Below, piece by piece: positions 57,681 to 64,000 of a stretch of 64,000 nucleotides of DNA. The notes beneath the pieces are model-generated. The model was not told the origin of the DNA, did not search any database, and saw nothing but the letters and a program-made list of their open reading frames with translations. How positions within the stretch are numbered: the first letter of the stretch is position 1; each line of letters opens with the position of its first letter. Source of the DNA: Snodgrassella alvi. GTDB lineage: Bacteria > Pseudomonadota > Gammaproteobacteria > Burkholderiales > Neisseriaceae. The stretch spans positions 1 to 64,000 of the forward strand of contig NZ_MEIR01000081.1 of the NCBI RefSeq assembly GCF_002777825.1, written 5' to 3'. Made by a program: the position numbers and the translations under genes.

Positions 57681-57914
57681 TCAATACAAAGCCTCAGCAT
57701 CACCGCGCAAGCGTTCTGCATCACTCATCCGCGTATACGCATCAGCTATCCGTTTAACTTCTAAATCTGCTAATTGCTCTTTTTGTTGCATTTGTTTAGC
57801 GGCGTATTCGCGCTGCATCTGTAGCTGCTCTGTTTCAGTAGGTACAGGTAATATCATCATGGAAGCAGTCATAAAAAAAACTGCAATAAATGCAGTTATC
57901 TGTAGTTTAATCAT
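57681..57914 (-). CDS. Small membrane-anchored coiled-coil protein
   Basis: A 77-residue protein with an N-terminal hydrophobic helix (LQITAFIAVFFMTASMMIL) followed by a Gln/Glu-rich coil (ETEQLQMQREYAAKQMQQKEQ). A single-pass architecture with a periplasmic or cytoplasmic coil, as in small phage Rz-like or exclusion proteins, but not specific enough for a call. The start is the Met before IKLQ. Confidence 0.5.
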   Translation of the reverse strand: MIKLQITAFIAVFFMTASMMILPVPTETEQLQMQREYAAKQMQQKEQLADLEVKRIADAYTRMSDAERLRGDAEALY

Positions 57915-57927
57915 GGTTTCACCAATA

Positions 57928-58224
57928 CTAAATTGCAATCAATTTCACAAATCGGAATAAAGGTTTCCCAGTTTTCTTGCTAATTTTAGGACTTCTTCCA
58001 TTTACAGTAACTTTCTCCGCCTGTGCGATGTATATGCATCTTACGTCATGCGTTTTTTTTGCAAGCTCTATAAACTCATAGCAGCGCTCTAGGCTAGAGT
58101 AATCAGGTGAAATCTGATACGCATTATTATTGGAATAATACCTATCTGATGGGCTGAGCTTGTTGGCAATATCGCCTTTTCTTTGCTCTTCTTTTTTTAT
58201 AGATTTACCAAAAACTGCGTACAT
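57928..58224 (-). CDS. Hypothetical phage protein, 98 residues
   Basis: A basic protein (FGKSIKKEEQRKGDIANKL, then ERCYEFIELAKKTHDVRCIYIAQAEKVTVNG). No family recognised. A strong GGAAGAGGTAG region precedes the start, and the gene ends 13 bp before the next start. Confidence 0.55.
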   Translation of the reverse strand: MYAVFGKSIKKEEQRKGDIANKLSPSDRYYSNNNAYQISPDYSSLERCYEFIELAKKTHDVRCIYIAQAEKVTVNGRSPKISKKTGKPLFRFVKLIAI

Positions 58225-58245
58225 AACTACCTCTTCCTTTCTATT

Positions 58246-58269
58246 AAAAACGCCAGCTAATAGCTGGCG
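58246..58269 (-). repeat. Start-associated hairpin 5
   Basis: CGCCAGC/GCTGGCG arms around TAATA with T5 on the - strand, before the 98-residue gene. Confidence 0.8.
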
Positions 58270-58274
58270 TCTTA

Positions 58275-58712
58275 TTAATAATATGAATCTATATAGTCTG
58301 GATGCAGATGATCATATAAATGTGGTTCCATGTTTATAACTTGAAAATTATTGCATTCTTCAACATTTGTAATTTTAAAATCATAAACATGAGGCCATTG
58401 AGGAACTTCAAATTTACAAAGCGTAATCCCATTTTCTCCATCAAATCGTAATCCAGTCTCATAACATATATCTACAAGTATATGGTCTAAGCTTTTGTCG
58501 TTGATTCTACAAGAAGAAAGTTCATGCGTTATTGATTTTAAAAAAATTTCCAAATAAGTCTCAAAAGGACAATCTCTTTTGTAGTAAAATATAGGACTAT
58601 CTTTTATCACAGCAACAATTTGATCTTTAATTCCCGGATAATCCCAATCAATACCAATCTGAATATAAAAATCATTGCGGTACCATACTGTATATAATTT
58701 TCGTCCTGTCAT
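58275..58712 (-). CDS. Hypothetical phage protein, 145 residues
   Basis: A soluble protein with aromatic N-terminus (LYTVWYRNDFYIQIGIDWDYPG) and a central helical part. No domain recognised. The start follows GGAGCTTGAA and the preceding hairpin, the clearest example of the hairpin-plus-GGAGCT arrangement. Confidence 0.6.
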   Translation of the reverse strand: MTGRKLYTVWYRNDFYIQIGIDWDYPGIKDQIVAVIKDSPIFYYKRDCPFETYLEIFLKSITHELSSCRINDKSLDHILVDICYETGLRFDGENGITLCKFEVPQWPHVYDFKITNVEECNNFQVINMEPHLYDHLHPDYIDSYY

Positions 58713-58725
58713 TTCAAGCTCCATT

Positions 58726-58747
58726 AAAAAGCCAGCTAATAGCTGGC
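58726..58747 (-). repeat. Start-associated hairpin 6
   Basis: GCCAGC/GCTGGC around TAATA and T5 on the - strand, followed by the GGAGCT site of the 145-residue gene. Confidence 0.85.
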
Positions 58748-58750
58748 AAA

Positions 58751-59219
58751 TTAATCTTTTATAAAAGTAAACCAGTGCGTGCCTCCATGTCTTTTAGTCA
58801 CATGGCCAAACAATGGTTTATGCGGTGTGAGGGCTAAAATATCCTTAACCTTGATTTGGGTTTCATTCCATTTAAAGATTAAAGTGCCGTTTGGTTTTAA
58901 AACTCGGAAACATTCAGCAAAACCTTTCCGTAAGTCATCTCGCCAGTCTTGTCCTAGTATTCCATACTTCTTAGCCAGCCACGATTTAGAACCGGCTTTG
59001 TTCAAATGCGGCGGGTCAAAAAACAACAAGATGAAATTCATTATCTTCGAATGGCAAATCAGTAAAATCCAGCAGGATATCTGGTTTAATTTCCAATGCA
59101 CGGCCATCGCATAAAGTAGTAGATTCCTGTCTTTTGTCACCAAATAGACAGCGCTCATCTTGCTTATCAAACCACATCATGCGACTGCCACAGCATGGGT
59201 CTAGTACAGGTGCAGTCAT
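58751..59219 (-). pseudogene. Frame-shifted SAM-dependent DNA methyltransferase-like gene
   Basis: The 5' half (59219 to about 59016) encodes APVLDPCCGSRMMWFDK (SAM-binding) and DILLDFTDLPFEDNEFHLVVF. The 3' half in another frame continues FDPPHLNKAGSKSWLAKKYG, ECFRVLKPNGTLIFKW, HGGTHWFTFIK. The frames part at a run of six T; with five T the join reads LVVFDPPH, a DPP(Y/H) catalytic motif, giving one class I methyltransferase of about 155 residues. It starts behind GGAGCTTTAA. True frameshift or homopolymer error cannot be told apart here. Confidence 0.7.
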
Positions 59220-59233
59220 TTTAAAGCTCCAAT

Positions 59234-59256
59234 AAAAACGCCAGCATTTAGCTGGC
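59234..59256 (-). repeat. Start-associated hairpin 7
   Basis: GCCAGC/GCTGGC around a 5-base loop, then GTTTTT on the - strand and the GGAGCT site of the methyltransferase. Confidence 0.85.
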
Positions 59257-59364
59257 TTCATTTTCTAAATTTGTTAGCTTTTAAACGGGATAGAATAGAC
59301 AAGAATATATAATTACTGTACACTCATTACTGTTTTGTTAGTAAAAATGCAAGTGATTTTTTTC

Positions 59365-59445
59365 TTGACTTTTACAGAAGACAGGTAATAATTCTGTCTA
59401 CCTCGGTACACTCAGTGAAGCCCCAACTTCACTGAGTTTATTTTA
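59365..59445 (+). ncRNA. Possible small + strand transcript with terminator
   Basis: A TTGACT box at 59365-59370 with TAATTC/TAATAA sequences 15-18 bases later is followed by a perfect 10-bp stem CTCAGTGAAG/CTTCACTGAG (59411-59436, 6-base loop) and TTTATTTT. This promoter-plus-terminator layout is antisense-oriented to the surrounding genes and sits in a 203-bp gap. It would make an RNA of roughly 50 bases. Confidence 0.35.
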
Positions 59446-59459
59446 CTTGGCGGGCTTGG

Positions 59460-59714
59460 CTATTTAGGCATAGGGATTTCAGATATTGGGATATAATGGG
59501 TAATCGTAATAGCGGATCTATCCTCCTCACGCTCACCACGATCCCACCACTCCCATTCTGCTCTTTCTAGATAATAATAATCTATATCTAACCTTGTCCA
59601 ATGCTTAGTTCGATATCTGGTGTGCGTGGTGCCTTCGATATAGATAAGGCATAGACAGTCTTTTCTAGGTGGTCCATCTTTTTCAAAACTATACCAATTA
59701 AGAAAATTATCCAT
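59460..59714 (-). CDS. DUF551-like phage protein
   Basis: An 84-residue acidic, Trp/Tyr-rich protein ending THYIPISEIPMP, which resembles the ITHWMPLPEPP terminus typical of DUF551 phage proteins, with an N-terminal KDGPPRKDCLCLIYIEG block in keeping with that family. Function of the family is unknown. AGGAGGTGAA precedes the start; no hairpin here. Confidence 0.55.
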   Translation of the reverse strand: MDNFLNWYSFEKDGPPRKDCLCLIYIEGTTHTRYRTKHWTRLDIDYYYLERAEWEWWDRGEREEDRSAITITHYIPISEIPMPK

Positions 59715-59777
59715 TTCACCTCCTTGTTAAGGGAATGGCAGCTCATTGATATTAATCCAGTGCGTTATGCCAAGCTA

Positions 59778-59966
59778 TCATATAGCACCTAATTTAGTTT
59801 TTAACTCTTCATAAGACTCTTTAAATGTGTGAGCCTCCGCACCAGTACAAACTGAAATAAGCATACGAGCATGTCCATCATCGCTTTCCCATAATAGCTG
59901 TATGCAATCAACATTAATTACAATGCCTGTATCATCTTGCTCTGTTACTTCTATAAATTTACTCAT
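59778..59966 (-). CDS. Hypothetical phage protein, 62 residues
   Basis: A small beta-rich protein (MSKFIEVTEQDDTGIVINVDCIQLLWE, ending SYEELKTKLGAI) resembling short FlbD-like phage proteins with the KFIEVT start. A GGGAGCTTGAA site and a hairpin precede it. Confidence 0.55.
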   Translation of the reverse strand: MSKFIEVTEQDDTGIVINVDCIQLLWESDDGHARMLISVCTGAEAHTFKESYEELKTKLGAI

Positions 59967-59981
59967 TTCAAGCTCCCAAAT

Positions 59982-60007
59982 AAATAGCCAGCAGTCGCTG
60001 GCTATTT
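59982..60007 (-). repeat. Start-associated hairpin 8
   Basis: An 11-bp stem (AAATAGCCAGC/GCTGGCTATTT) with a 4-base loop. It overlaps the stop codon of the upstream gene and precedes the GGGAGCT site of the 62-residue gene. Confidence 0.85.
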
Positions 60008-60449
60008 AACTATTAGTAGGTATCTGCGCTTTTAAATTCTCGCTAAGTCGACCTGTTTTATTAAAACAATCAACATCCGCTTGGGTTAGCTTTATTAATT
60101 TAATTTGATCACCGCAACGCCCGCACTTAGGGCTAACATATTTTTCTGCTAGCGAGTTTAAATATGCTTGGAGTTTCTCTTTTTCTTCAGCGGGGATATC
60201 ACTATATTCCGTAAATTCCCCCCATTCACCGGCAGAGATTTCTTCCGTCATAAGCATATCTGCATCCGATAAAATTTCATCAACCGAAAGGGGGAAAGTT
60301 TTATATGCCCGAATTAACTCACAAACTTCGATAACCACCCCAGCATATAAAGCTTCGCAATTAGTTAAACACTCTTCCAAATCTTCATAACATTTGGTAT
60401 CAGAAAAAGGTTTAATTCTGAAGCACACTTCAATATTTTGATTACTCAT
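60006..60449 (-). CDS. Hypothetical phage protein with possible zinc ribbon, 147 residues
   Basis: A protein with several Cys residues: CYEDLEECLTNCEALY near the N-terminus and KCGRCGD near residue 113. The CxxC pair could bind zinc with a distant partner. No family recognised. The start is MSNQNIEV behind GGAGCTGAAA. Confidence 0.55.
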   Translation of the reverse strand: MSNQNIEVCFRIKPFSDTKCYEDLEECLTNCEALYAGVVIEVCELIRAYKTFPLSVDEILSDADMLMTEEISAGEWGEFTEYSDIPAEEKEKLQAYLNSLAEKYVSPKCGRCGDQIKLIKLTQADVDCFNKTGRLSENLKAQIPTNS

Positions 60450-60466
60450 TTTCAGCTCCAAAAATA

Positions 60467-60487
60467 AAACCAGCTAGGTGCTGGTTT
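60467..60487 (-). repeat. Start-associated hairpin 9
   Basis: AAACCAGC/GCTGGTTT arms around TAGGT, followed on the - strand by ATTTTT and GGAGCT before the 147-residue gene. Confidence 0.85.
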
Positions 60488-60503
60488 ATGTGTTATTGAT
60501 ATT

Positions 60504-60836
60504 TTAATTCTCATCTATAGGTGCATACCGCACTACTGTTACCACTTCTTCTACAGGCTTCACTTCGTAAAACTCAAATACCTCAGTGATTCCCGCTGAG
60601 TGCCAGCGTGAGGCATCTTCTTCATACTCAATACTGAAAAACCTGTCTTGGAGTTTAACTATATCGCAGCACGTAAAGAAGGTGTCGGAAGATTCTATAA
60701 CCTCATGTTCTACACTGAAAGACCGGACTAGTCTAGTGGCTTCAAGGTTAGATATTGTCTCTCCGGTAGCATGCTTGTCTAGTATAAGCTCTACAAATTT
60801 TTCGTCTGAAAATACATCTAAATCTATTTTGTTCAT
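60504..60836 (-). CDS. Hypothetical phage protein, 110 residues
   Basis: An acidic protein (MNKIDLDVFSDEKFVELILD, then ISNLEATRLVRSF and a C-terminal EVFEFYEVKPVEEVVTV). No family recognised. Start placed at the Met before NKIDL, behind GGAGCTGAAAAA. Confidence 0.55.
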   Translation of the reverse strand: MNKIDLDVFSDEKFVELILDKHATGETISNLEATRLVRSFSVEHEVIESSDTFFTCCDIVKLQDRFFSIEYEEDASRWHSAGITEVFEFYEVKPVEEVVTVVRYAPIDEN

Positions 60837-60852
60837 TTTTTTCAGCTCCAAT

Positions 60853-60873
60853 AAAAAGCCGCACTAGGCGGCT
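60853..60873 (-). repeat. Start-associated hairpin 10
   Basis: GCCGC/GCGGC around ACTAG with T5 on the - strand, then the GGAGCT site of the 110-residue gene. Confidence 0.85.
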
Positions 60874-60901
60874 TCACGTTCATATTTCTCACATTTAACA
60901 G

Positions 60902-60934
60902 CTATATACCTGCTCCATAATTGTTATTTAGCAT
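60902..60934 (-). CDS. Possible 10-residue leader peptide
   Basis: ATG to TAG encoding MLNNNYGAGI, with a perfect AGGAGG site five to six bases upstream. It lies about 30 bp before a start-associated hairpin, a position where a translated leader could influence the hairpin. Could be chance. Confidence 0.25.
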   Translation of the reverse strand: MLNNNYGAGI

Positions 60935-60956
60935 TATTGCCTCCTATGGAAAAACA

Positions 60957-61022
60957 TTAATCATTGCCATCCCATCCATCATGATAAATACGTTTCATTT
61001 TCTGCATTTGGGGTAAATTCAT
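60957..61022 (-). CDS. Possible 21-residue peptide coupled to the Gp157 gene
   Basis: Its ATG overlaps the TGA of the Gp157 gene in an ATGA arrangement. The peptide runs MNLPQMQKMKRIYHDGWDGND. Overlap suggests translational coupling, but length is small and no homologue is known to me. Confidence 0.35.
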   Translation of the reverse strand: MNLPQMQKMKRIYHDGWDGND

Positions 61023-61513
61023 TTAATTTTCAAAGTCTCAGTTTGAATTAATTCAACGCCCTGCACATCAATGCCAGATTTAAGTACTTCTTTTAAAGCA
61101 TTTTTATCTACCTCTTTAACCGTCTTTATACGGAAATACTCATCAGGGATAAGACTTTCATCAAAAACTTCAACTTTTGGCGGGTTTTTCCGAAAACTCA
61201 TTGAGAAAGTTCCATCGAAAGAATTAATCCGCTTGATGTCCGAGCGTCTCATTTGAATTTCAATGTATTTTGTTATGTTTTCAATTTTATTATCAAACCA
61301 TTTCAACTTTGCCTGCATATCTTTTATATGGTTGGAGATCATTTCCCTTTGAGATGAAAGATTCAAAACATATCCACCGACATCCAGTGCTTTACTTTGA
61401 AAATCTTCTATAACCATTGCGATGGTATCAGGTGAAATGTCTGCATCATTATCCATTGCATTAAGTAATCTAACAACATCATCCGCACATTGATACAGTT
61501 TAATATTACTCAT
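61019..61513 (-). CDS. Siphovirus Gp157 family protein
   Basis: A 164-residue protein matching Gp157 (resistance/host-factor family named after a Streptococcus phage protein): long helices (SQREMISNHIKDMQAKLKWFDNKIENITKYI), then SFDGTFSMSFRKNPPKVEVFDESLIPDEYF and VDKNALKEVLKSG, the signature end of the family. Usually found with Sak4/SSB genes in phage recombination clusters, as here. Start is MSNIKLYQ behind GGAG. Confidence 0.85.
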   Translation of the reverse strand: MSNIKLYQCADDVVRLLNAMDNDADISPDTIAMVIEDFQSKALDVGGYVLNLSSQREMISNHIKDMQAKLKWFDNKIENITKYIEIQMRRSDIKRINSFDGTFSMSFRKNPPKVEVFDESLIPDEYFRIKTVKEVDKNALKEVLKSGIDVQGVELIQTETLKIK

Positions 61514-61529
61514 AATTATCTCCAAAATA

Positions 61530-61550
61530 AAAAGCCGTACTAGGCGGCTT
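61530..61550 (-). repeat. Start-associated hairpin 11
   Basis: GCCGT/GCGGC (one wobble) around ACTAG with TTT and ATTTT on the - strand, followed by GGAG of the Gp157 gene. Confidence 0.8.
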
Positions 61551-61561
61551 ATAATTAATTA

Positions 61562-62233
61562 TTAAAATGGGATATCGTCTTCAATATCATCAGGAGCGGT
61601 CATAGGTTGCGTGTGCTGCCGTTGTGGCGGTGCTGGCGTAGAGACTGGGGAATTAGGCTTAAATGTACGCTTATCATATAGTGGTTTACTGGCGATGTGA
61701 GCAACCATTTTTTCCAGCATAACTTTCTCTGTTGAGCGATTCAGAATCTCCGAGGCGGTAAACTCTGTTTTTGCTTCAAATGGCGCTAAAATCATGGGCT
61801 TTGGATTATTGTCACCATCCTCCTGCACCATCTGTACTACCAGCCCAATTGGCTTATTCTGTAACGCTGTAAAGCAAGGTTTAATAACATCAACAACCTG
61901 CCCAGTTTCTTTATCATATTGCTTTACCGCACAATTAACAGGCTCGCCCGCACTTTTTTCCCTTAGACAGGCCAAAATCGCATAAACCAAGCTCTGCCCA
62001 CTTTGATTTTTTTCGCCGTTACGATAACTAGTATTGATATAAAAGCGCGCTTTTTGCTTTGAATCAGAGATGAAATTAAAAAATAAACCCTCTGATCTGC
62101 CATTGACTCCGTCTTTAACGTGCCAGATAACGCTTTCAAAATGGCCAATGTATTTCCCGGCTTCATTAATAAATCCACCTAGTGCGTCGGCATCTTTTGC
62201 ATATTGGGCGGTTTGGTTATTAAGTTCAAACAT
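61562..62233 (-). CDS. Phage single-strand DNA-binding-like protein
   Basis: A 223-residue protein with an OB-like N-terminal region (GLFFNFISDSKQKARFYINTSYRNG, SLVYAILACLRE), a Pro/Gln-rich linker and an acidic terminus APDDIEDDIPF resembling the C-terminal tip of SSB proteins that recruits partners. It lies directly between Gp157 and the Sak4-like ATPase, as in phage recombination modules. An 8-base overlap joins it to the ATPase gene. Confidence 0.7.
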   Translation of the reverse strand: MFELNNQTAQYAKDADALGGFINEAGKYIGHFESVIWHVKDGVNGRSEGLFFNFISDSKQKARFYINTSYRNGEKNQSGQSLVYAILACLREKSAGEPVNCAVKQYDKETGQVVDVIKPCFTALQNKPIGLVVQMVQEDGDNNPKPMILAPFEAKTEFTASEILNRSTEKVMLEKMVAHIASKPLYDKRTFKPNSPVSTPAPPQRQHTQPMTAPDDIEDDIPF

Positions 62234-62918
62234 TATTACTTCCTTTCTCTATACCGTAATAATCACAAATAACTGTATCAACTTTATTTAAATCATTTTC
62301 TATCAAATCTTGTTCAAACATATCTATAGGCGTTTTTACCGTGTCATTGCCATTGTTGTGTGTGCTAAATAAATAGTTGCCATTAATTACCTGCGTGCGC
62401 AGAACGATTGTTACCATGCCCTCAAGCACAATTTTTTCATCCAGTAGCTTGCCAATGGTTTTGATGCTGGTTCTGCCCATTTCATCAGTTTGAGTGTGCG
62501 CCATGATGTAAATACGCTTGTCAGTAGGGCAGCTAGTTGCGGCGTCTATAACTTCGTATGCATTCTTTGCCAGACAGTTGTATTTATGAAATACTGCATT
62601 GCCTTGAAGTTCATCCGTTACGCTGCGCATAAATTCATTACTCATCAAATACTGAAAATCATCGATAATGATTGTTTTAACGTGATCAGGCAGCCTGCGT
62701 AAGATGCGTACAATTTTGTCTGAATTGTCGCTAACAAAGATATTACCATCAGTCCATGTATCATCTTCCCGCTTTTCCCTTTGGCACCATTCTTTAGATT
62801 TGAATGGCAACGGCTTTTGCCTGATCTGAATTAAAAATGATGTTTTAGGGTCTAAATTACGCAATGAAGTGGATTTCCCCGTACCACTGTCGCCAAGCAC
62901 AAATGTCGTAATACTCAT
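62226..62918 (-). CDS. Sak4-like RecA-fold ATPase
   Basis: A 230-residue ATPase: Walker A GDSGTGKST (residues 9-17), Walker B TIIIDDFQYLM, and a sensor-like RIYIMAHTQTDEMGRTS. This is the AAA_24/Sak4 type, a phage single-strand annealing ATPase acting with the SSB-like protein. The start MSITTF follows GGAGGTTGAT. Confidence 0.8.
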   Translation of the reverse strand: MSITTFVLGDSGTGKSTSLRNLDPKTSFLIQIRQKPLPFKSKEWCQREKREDDTWTDGNIFVSDNSDKIVRILRRLPDHVKTIIIDDFQYLMSNEFMRSVTDELQGNAVFHKYNCLAKNAYEVIDAATSCPTDKRIYIMAHTQTDEMGRTSIKTIGKLLDEKIVLEGMVTIVLRTQVINGNYLFSTHNNGNDTVKTPIDMFEQDLIENDLNKVDTVICDYYGIEKGSNNV

Positions 62919-62919
62919 A

Positions 62920-63117
62920 TCAACCTCCAAAGTATTTATTTATTTGCACATCTTCATTAGATGAAATAGTTTTCTTTTTTTGAGAATATCCATAATTAAT
63001 AATTGCATTTTCTAAGCGTTTCCCTAACTCAGTTTCCGCAGTGTTTGCTACCAATTTTTTTGCATGAATAGCATTGATGAGATTACTAACATCAGTTACA
63101 AGGTTATGTTCTTCCAT
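62920..63117 (-). CDS. Hypothetical phage protein, 65 residues
   Basis: A short, helical, basic protein (VTDVSNLINAIHAKKLVANTAETELGKRLENAII). It ends one base before the Sak4-like start, so the two are likely co-translated. Start behind GGAGCTTTAA. Confidence 0.55.
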   Translation of the reverse strand: MEEHNLVTDVSNLINAIHAKKLVANTAETELGKRLENAIINYGYSQKKKTISSNEDVQINKYFGG

Positions 63118-63134
63118 TTTTTTAAAGCTCCATT

Positions 63135-63157
63135 AAAATAGCCAGCACTAGGCTGGC
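63135..63157 (-). repeat. Start-associated hairpin 12
   Basis: GCCAGC/GCTGGC around ACTAG with TATTTT on the - strand, then the GGAGCT site of the 65-residue gene. Confidence 0.85.
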
Positions 63158-63177
63158 ATCACTAAATCAAAACCCAA

Positions 63178-63855
63178 TCATTCATCACAGGCATACTGTT
63201 TTAAATCCTCATGCATTTCTACACCCTCGGGTAAATACCATTTTTTTACATCTTTATCCCATCTGGCTCCATGCTGTTTTGCTATCCATCTTTCAGGGTA
63301 GGGGACATTTAAGTATGTTCTAGCTGCCCGCTGGCTCATTATTTTTGCTTTTTTGGCTTCTTCCTTTTTCTTTTCACGTTCCGCAGCTTTAGCATTAACT
63401 TTTGAGTAATCCGGTGGGTCGGCATATAACGCACTGGCCAAAAGCTTGGCCGCTTTAGTGTATTGATAATCCCTATCCCGTCTAGTATTAGCTTCTTTAA
63501 TCAACCCGCCCAAGAGTAGCTGCTCACGTTCGTCCGTTTTAAAATCCCCGTAGTCCAAAAGCGCATCGAAAATCCCAGTATTCGATAATTGCTGCGGGTT
63601 TTTAATATATTTCAACTTGCGTGTTAAAAAATCGGCAAATGTATCCAAGGTTTTAGCGTCTACTGGGTCAAAGCTATAATCTTTATCTATGATGCTCGCA
63701 TCTTGAAATTCTTTAAGAAATTTCCGTAGTTTAAGTCGAGCTTGTTTTTTTGGCGTGTAGTTGCTAAATTCTTCATGCTCAGCCTGCTTTTTAGCTAAGC
63801 TTTCAGCATTGAGCCTAGAAAGGTCAGGCCTGGATTGCTGTATAGCTGTGCTCAT
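63178..63855 (-). CDS. DUF5710-containing phage protein
   Basis: A 225-residue protein. The first 150 residues are helical and charged (KKQARLKLRKFLKEFQD, AKAAEREKKKEEAKKAK). The last 50 (TYLNVPYPERWIAKQHGARWDKDVKKWYLPEG) match DUF5710, a small DNA-processing-associated domain also seen in plasmid primases and antirestriction proteins. Start behind TTGGAG after a hairpin. Confidence 0.7.
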   Translation of the reverse strand: MSTAIQQSRPDLSRLNAESLAKKQAEHEEFSNYTPKKQARLKLRKFLKEFQDASIIDKDYSFDPVDAKTLDTFADFLTRKLKYIKNPQQLSNTGIFDALLDYGDFKTDEREQLLLGGLIKEANTRRDRDYQYTKAAKLLASALYADPPDYSKVNAKAAEREKKKEEAKKAKIMSQRAARTYLNVPYPERWIAKQHGARWDKDVKKWYLPEGVEMHEDLKQYACDE

Positions 63856-63868
63856 TATTCCACTCCAA

Positions 63869-63893
63869 TAAAATAGCCAGCTATTTAGCTGGC
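63869..63893 (-). repeat. Start-associated hairpin 13
   Basis: GCCAGC/GCTGGC around TATTTA with TATTTT on the - strand, then GGAG before the DUF5710 gene. Confidence 0.85.
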
Positions 63894-63921
63894 AGATTAT
63901 GTATAAGAGAATTCTATAGAA

Positions 63922-64000
63922 TCAGCGTCCATATATATCTTTGTTAATACGGTTATCTGGGCAAAATGAATCCTTGCAGTCGTCTATCTTTTTTATTTTA
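63922..64000 (-). CDS. Partial phage gene, 3' end only
   Basis: From the right edge a frame is open for 25 codons to TGA, ending DSFCPDNRINKDIYGR. It is followed after 28 bp by hairpin 13, the same spacing as other gene ends here, so it is probably the end of a gene starting outside the window. Confidence 0.4.
   Translation of the reverse strand, partial: KIKKIDDCKDSFCPDNRINKDIYGR

Larger units (their letters stand above)
53463..64000. mobile_element. Integrase end and early region of a prophage/integrative element
   Basis: It starts at the break in the ubi-type gene and runs off the right edge. Integrase, DUF4224, then some 18 small genes nearly all on the - strand, including Gp157, a single-strand-binding-like protein, a Sak4-like ATPase and a DUF5710 protein, indicate a siphophage-type early/recombination region. 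No capsid, tail or lysis genes are seen here. Confidence 0.85.

Noticed and set aside
54862-63893. CRISPR-like reading of the repeated hairpins
   Set aside because: The units are separated by genes of varied length rather than by uniform spacers, and no cas genes are present.
63911-63922. 12-bp perfect palindrome ATTCTATAGAAT
   Set aside because: It is AT-rich and single, lying just after a probable gene end, so chance is likely; no second copy was noticed.

Overview
The window looks like a chromosomal segment of a low-GC Neisseriaceae beta-proteobacterium, most probably a Snodgrassella-like bee-gut symbiont. This is inferred from gene content and no database search was possible. Supporting points are a GNA1162/DUF799 lipoprotein operon, a DUF3683 FAD/Fe-S oxidoreductase, a DNA-uptake-like 12-mer built into a terminator, and aerobic housekeeping genes (hemF, poxB, maeB, ubiH, recG, mutY, dgt, ilvD, greB).

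Layout. 1-3.1 kb: remains of a type VI effector/immunity locus, with three tandem copies (868-bp period) of a DUF3304-type lipoprotein gene next to a truncated DUF2235 (Tle1-type phospholipase) start, then about 1 kb of degenerate DNA. 3.1-6.2 kb: an AT-rich two-gene island encoding a DUF4297/Cap4-type nuclease and a zinc-hook SMC-like ATPase, resembling Lamassu/ABC-3C anti-phage systems, bounded by an 18-bp-arm perfect inverted repeat. 6.2-53.4 kb: core genome. It includes the csgG/DUF4810/GNA1162 lipoprotein operon, an rlmL-pseudouridine synthase pair, ada, a 14-unit Sel1 protein, mutY, mgtA with a long leader holding an acidic leader-peptide ORF, maeB, greB, a MoxR/DUF58/transglutaminase operon, an odd S24-type protein with a treble-clef N-terminus, poxB, grxB, hemF, a ClC channel, ybiT, crcB, nudix and gloB genes, dgt, a tRNA-Arg/tRNA-Glu pair, recG and ilvD. 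A decaying array of RDD membrane-protein copies mixed with a duplicated ilvD piece follows, then ubiH and a truncated ubi-type hydroxylase. 53.5-64 kb: the integrase end and early region of a prophage or integrative element, running off the right edge.

The most unusual structure is in the element. Thirteen very similar small hairpins (GCCAGC/GCTGGC or GCCGC/GCGGC arms, loops often CTAGT or TATTA, followed by a T-tract on the coding strand) sit in the gaps in front of gene starts. In the distal half they are immediately followed by a GGAGCT ribosome-binding site. This resembles the start-associated/extended start-associated sequences known from cluster K mycobacteriophages and suggests a genome-wide regulatory or processing signal. 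Two genes in the same element are each interrupted at a run of six T. Other points of interest are the mgtA leader, the S24 fusion, the two-gene defence locus and the ilvD/RDD duplication array.
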